Under the pieces are notes generated by a model that was not told where the DNA came from, ran no database searches, and saw only the letters and a list, made by a program, of their open reading frames with translations. This document shows, in pieces, positions 62,174-64,000 of a DNA stretch of 64,000 nucleotides. Position 1 is the stretch's first letter. Every line of letters starts with the position of its first letter. This DNA comes from Littorina saxatilis (taxonomy: Eukaryota > Mollusca > Gastropoda > Littorinimorpha > Littorinidae): positions 22,904,398 to 22,968,397 of the forward strand of contig NC_090251.1 of the NCBI RefSeq assembly GCF_037325665.1. Reading direction: 5' to 3'. Made by a program: the position numbers and the translations under genes.

Positions 62174-62547
62174 GTTAATGTGTGTGCTTGCGTGCATGCT
62201 TGCGTGCTTGCGTGCGTGCGTGTTTCGCAGCTTGTGTGTTTGCGTACGTCCACGCGTGTTTGTTTGCGTGCGCGCGTGTGTGCGTCCTTGTGCTTGTGTG
62301 TTTGCGTCTGCTTCTGCATGATTGGTTGTCCTTTTGGCTGTCTCTTTGTTGTCTCTAAGTTCGTACGTAGGTTACAACTTCAGTGATATAAACACTACCT
62401 TCATGGACTATTTAGTTGATCACTGCTCCCATCCGTTGCAGGTTTTCTCTGACTGGGGCAGATTCATGAGGACCTACTACAACAAGGATGACACGTACCG
62501 CAAAACTGACCTGACCGTTAACTACCTGGGATTCTACACTGACGACG
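56616..62547 (+). CDS. Gene C: GH36-like glycoside hydrolase, first 7 of 19 exons, cut by window end
   Basis: Exons: 56616-56667, 57723-57856, 58873-59082, 59554-59705, 60242-60344, 61685-61816, 62442-62547. Lengths and phases equal gene B exons 1-7. They encode MAVILFFLLPSLAVLDA (signal peptide) and about 295 residues of the N-terminal beta region, nearly identical to gene B. One difference cluster is in exon 4 (CFFGDLSKKIG against CMFGDTNSKIG). No stop or frame change is seen, so it is probably a working gene; the barrel and its catalytic motifs lie beyond the right edge. Exon 8 should follow the minisatellite that starts at 63725. Confidence 0.87.
56838..57384. mobile_element. Hairpin-rich insertion in gene C intron 1 (CCCGGCTTCGCCGGG motifs)
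   Basis: Absent from gene B (CTGATATTGTACAG there). It holds at least six short hairpins such as CCCGGCTTCGCCGGG and GCCGGCCTTGCCGGC. Two internal duplications are seen: GACAGTGACCTTCTAAAAAT twice, and GAAGGAAGGGAGATAAACG twice. It ends ACACAAGCCGTATATATATA. Class unknown, no coding capacity. Confidence 0.75.
57400..57545. repeat. (TG)n microsatellite in gene C intron 1
   Basis: Expanded form of the 29393-29472 tract of gene B. Confidence 0.94.
57869..58211 (-). mobile_element. tRNA-derived SINE inserted 12 bp after the exon 2 donor of gene C
   Basis: Flanked by the 12-bp duplication GTATGAACATAT (57857-57868, 58212-58223). Gene B has the empty site. On the minus strand the head is GGGGCGGGGATGTAGCTCAG; the body continues through CGGCGTATGGCTGCC to the 3' end. 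Confidence 0.9.
59866..60206. repeat. (CCTTA)n pentanucleotide repeat before gene C exon 5
   Basis: About 68 units; longer than in gene B (32943-33200), with the same position relative to exon 5. Confidence 0.95.
60603..61508 (+). mobile_element. Dispersed 0.8-0.9 kb MITE-like repeat, gene C-specific copy
   Basis: Starts AACAAGTCGCGTAAGGCG, ends CTTGACTAAATGTAAAA. Gene B lacks it (GAGCAGTAAAAAAAAAAC at the site), so it moved after the duplication. Includes a (CA)n tract at 61375-61430. Gene C intron 5. Confidence 0.85.
62104..62169. repeat. (TG)n microsatellite in gene C intron 6
   Basis: Counterpart of 34206-34262 in gene B, slightly longer. Confidence 0.93.
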
Positions 62548-62867
62548 GTAATACAATTAAAGTCTTTGCTTTGATATGGTTATGATCTGGTTTATCAGCT
62601 CCCCTTATCGGTTAACGTATCAGGACAAAGCCTGTCGAAAAATCAGTTTTCGATCCGTTCGCGTACAAAGTCGCACTGCATAGGTTAAGGTTTTAAGTCA
62701 AACGGATGTTATTATATTCAACTTTCTCTTCCGCGAAGACAAGCTACGACAAAGGGCGTCGTGTTTATGTCACCCAAAACCGTATTGTTGGATGGCTTAT
62801 TGTTTATTGATTCTCTTTCTGGAGATATTTGGGGAATTTTAATGTTCCTTCACGAAGAGAAAAAGTG

Positions 62868-62921
62868 TATTCATTGGCTCACGTAAGTGTAGCCTATGCG
62901 ATGCTAACTTTTGTCTGTCTG

Positions 62922-62953
<32 letters not shown>

Positions 62954-63208
62954 TGTGTGTGTGTGTGATAGAAACTTTAACATTTCCGAGTCTATGGAAG
63001 AAGATTACGTCTCGGTCAAAAGTGTTTGACGTGTGTGATAGAAACTTTAACATTTGAAGACGTCACATTATGACGTAAGAGGGTTAGACGTCACGCGAAG
63101 GAATTACTGAAAGTCTCGGTCATTGTTATTGTGAGCGGGCCGAGACTAGTTGGCAGATCTAGTGTCTCGCTTTCTTGCACAGTTTCACCTATGGCTATGC
63201 TTACTGTG

Positions 63209-63305
<97 letters not shown>

Positions 63306-63375
63306 CGGAGTGATTGAGTTTGTGTTACTGTTTGTCGATTTCTTACGTGAGCCTTGAAGGCTTCGCCTCTTGTTT
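62868..63375. mobile_element. ~0.5 kb insertion in gene C intron 7, absent from gene B
   Basis: GGCTCACGTAAG (62876) and CTTACGTGAGCC (63342) are inverted near the two ends. It contains (TGCG)n at 62925, an internal direct repeat (GTGATAGAAACTTTAACATT twice, near 62966 and 63034) and (TG)n at 63206-63302. No coding capacity; class not settled. Confidence 0.7.
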
Positions 63376-63724
63376 TTTCATAAAAAGCATCTTATACAGG
63401 TTGAGCGAAATGTTGTTGTCTAGAGGAAATCAAATGACAGTTTGAAACGCAAAGTGCGGACAGTTTTTAGCGGAACTTTAGCCTGCCGAACTTGTACCCC
63501 CTTCCCCCTCTCCTTAACCCCCCCCCCCCCTCCTGCCCCCCGTTTTCGTGATCAGAGTAGCGTCAAAGGTATGTCCTTTTCTTTAAACAACCTTTAAATA
63601 TATTCTTATTCTTTGTTGTAGTTTTTGTTAAGGGCTTCCACAGAGAATAATAGTACTGGAAAATGAAAGGAGACACTGATTTAAAAGGCGCACATTTTTG
63701 CATATAATCCACGTTTTCGTAACG

Positions 63725-64000
63725 TTGCTCATTACGGGGAGATTGAATTGGATGAACACTAACAACTACTAAACAAACTACTCATTACGGGGAGATTGAA
63801 TTGGATGAACACTAACAACTACTAAACAAACTGCTCATTACGGGGAGATTGAATTGGATGAACACTAACAACTACTAAACAAACTACTCATTACGGGGAG
63901 ATTGAATTGGATCAACACTAACAACTACTAAACAAACTACTCATTACGGGGAGATTGAATTGGATGAACACTAACAACTACTAAACAAACTACTCATTAC
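63725..64000. repeat. 53-bp minisatellite in gene C intron 7, running off the window
   Basis: Same unit as 35825-36243. At least five units are present before the edge. Most units have GGATGAACAC where gene B units mostly have GGATCAACAC. Confidence 0.95.

Larger units (their letters stand above)
54833..64000 (+). repeat. Segmental duplication, copy 2 (gene C side)
   Basis: Begins at TGACCTAAACTTGTATTTTA, seven bases beyond the last supported base of gene D, and is collinear with 26851 onward to the right edge. It lacks the B-only segments 27755-28635, 29933-30836, 30929-31431, 34456-34799 and 35637-35763. It has its own insertions at 56838, 57869, 60603 and 62868. Confidence 0.92.

Overview
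The window is animal nuclear DNA: intron-rich genes with GT-AG introns, very many (TG)n and other microsatellites, tRNA-derived SINEs, MITE-like elements and Jockey-superfamily LINEs. The repeat style recalls a caenogastropod mollusc such as a periwinkle; that is an inference from repeat character, not a database match.

The backbone is a small family of secreted proteins of about 775 residues, each encoded by 19 exons with matching lengths and phases. Gene A (minus strand, 26350 to 5846) and gene B (plus strand, 29147 to 45131) are complete and divergently transcribed across a 2.8 kb spacer. Gene C (plus strand, from 56616) is a recent copy of gene B; its first seven exons are here and the rest lies past the right edge. 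The sequence fits a signal peptide, an N-terminal beta domain and a TIM barrel like those of family 36 glycoside hydrolases (alpha-galactosidase / raffinose synthase type, clan GH-D). The family call is made by eye from motifs.

Between B and C lies a different gene, D (minus strand, 54826 to 47849): the 3' six exons of a cysteine-rich repeat protein with a C-terminal GPI-anchor-like tail. Its 5' side is cut where the segmental duplication carrying gene C begins (about 54833). The duplicated block, from 26851 in the gene B copy and 54833 in the gene C copy, is collinear to the right edge. Comparing the two copies gives empty sites for several young insertions.

Layout: 1-5845, gene-free repeats and nested MITE-like elements; 5846-26350, gene A, with a LINE with a long open frame antisense in its intron 17; 26351-29146, shared upstream region; 29147-45131, gene B; 45132-47848, decayed LINE fragment and gene D 3' flank; 47849-54826, gene D; 54833-64000, duplicated block with gene C.

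The most unusual pattern is that exon edges and splice sites are themselves repeated. There are arrays of extra donor-like sites after exon 9 of B, arrays of extra acceptor-like sites before exon 18 of B and exon 4 of D, a minisatellite carrying branch-point-like motifs before exon 8 of B, a 53-base duplicated piece of exon 3 that could act as a frame-breaking exon, and an inverted copy of exon 13 placed so that in-frame exon 12 lies in the loop. Patchy near-identity between the diverged genes A and B suggests gene conversion.
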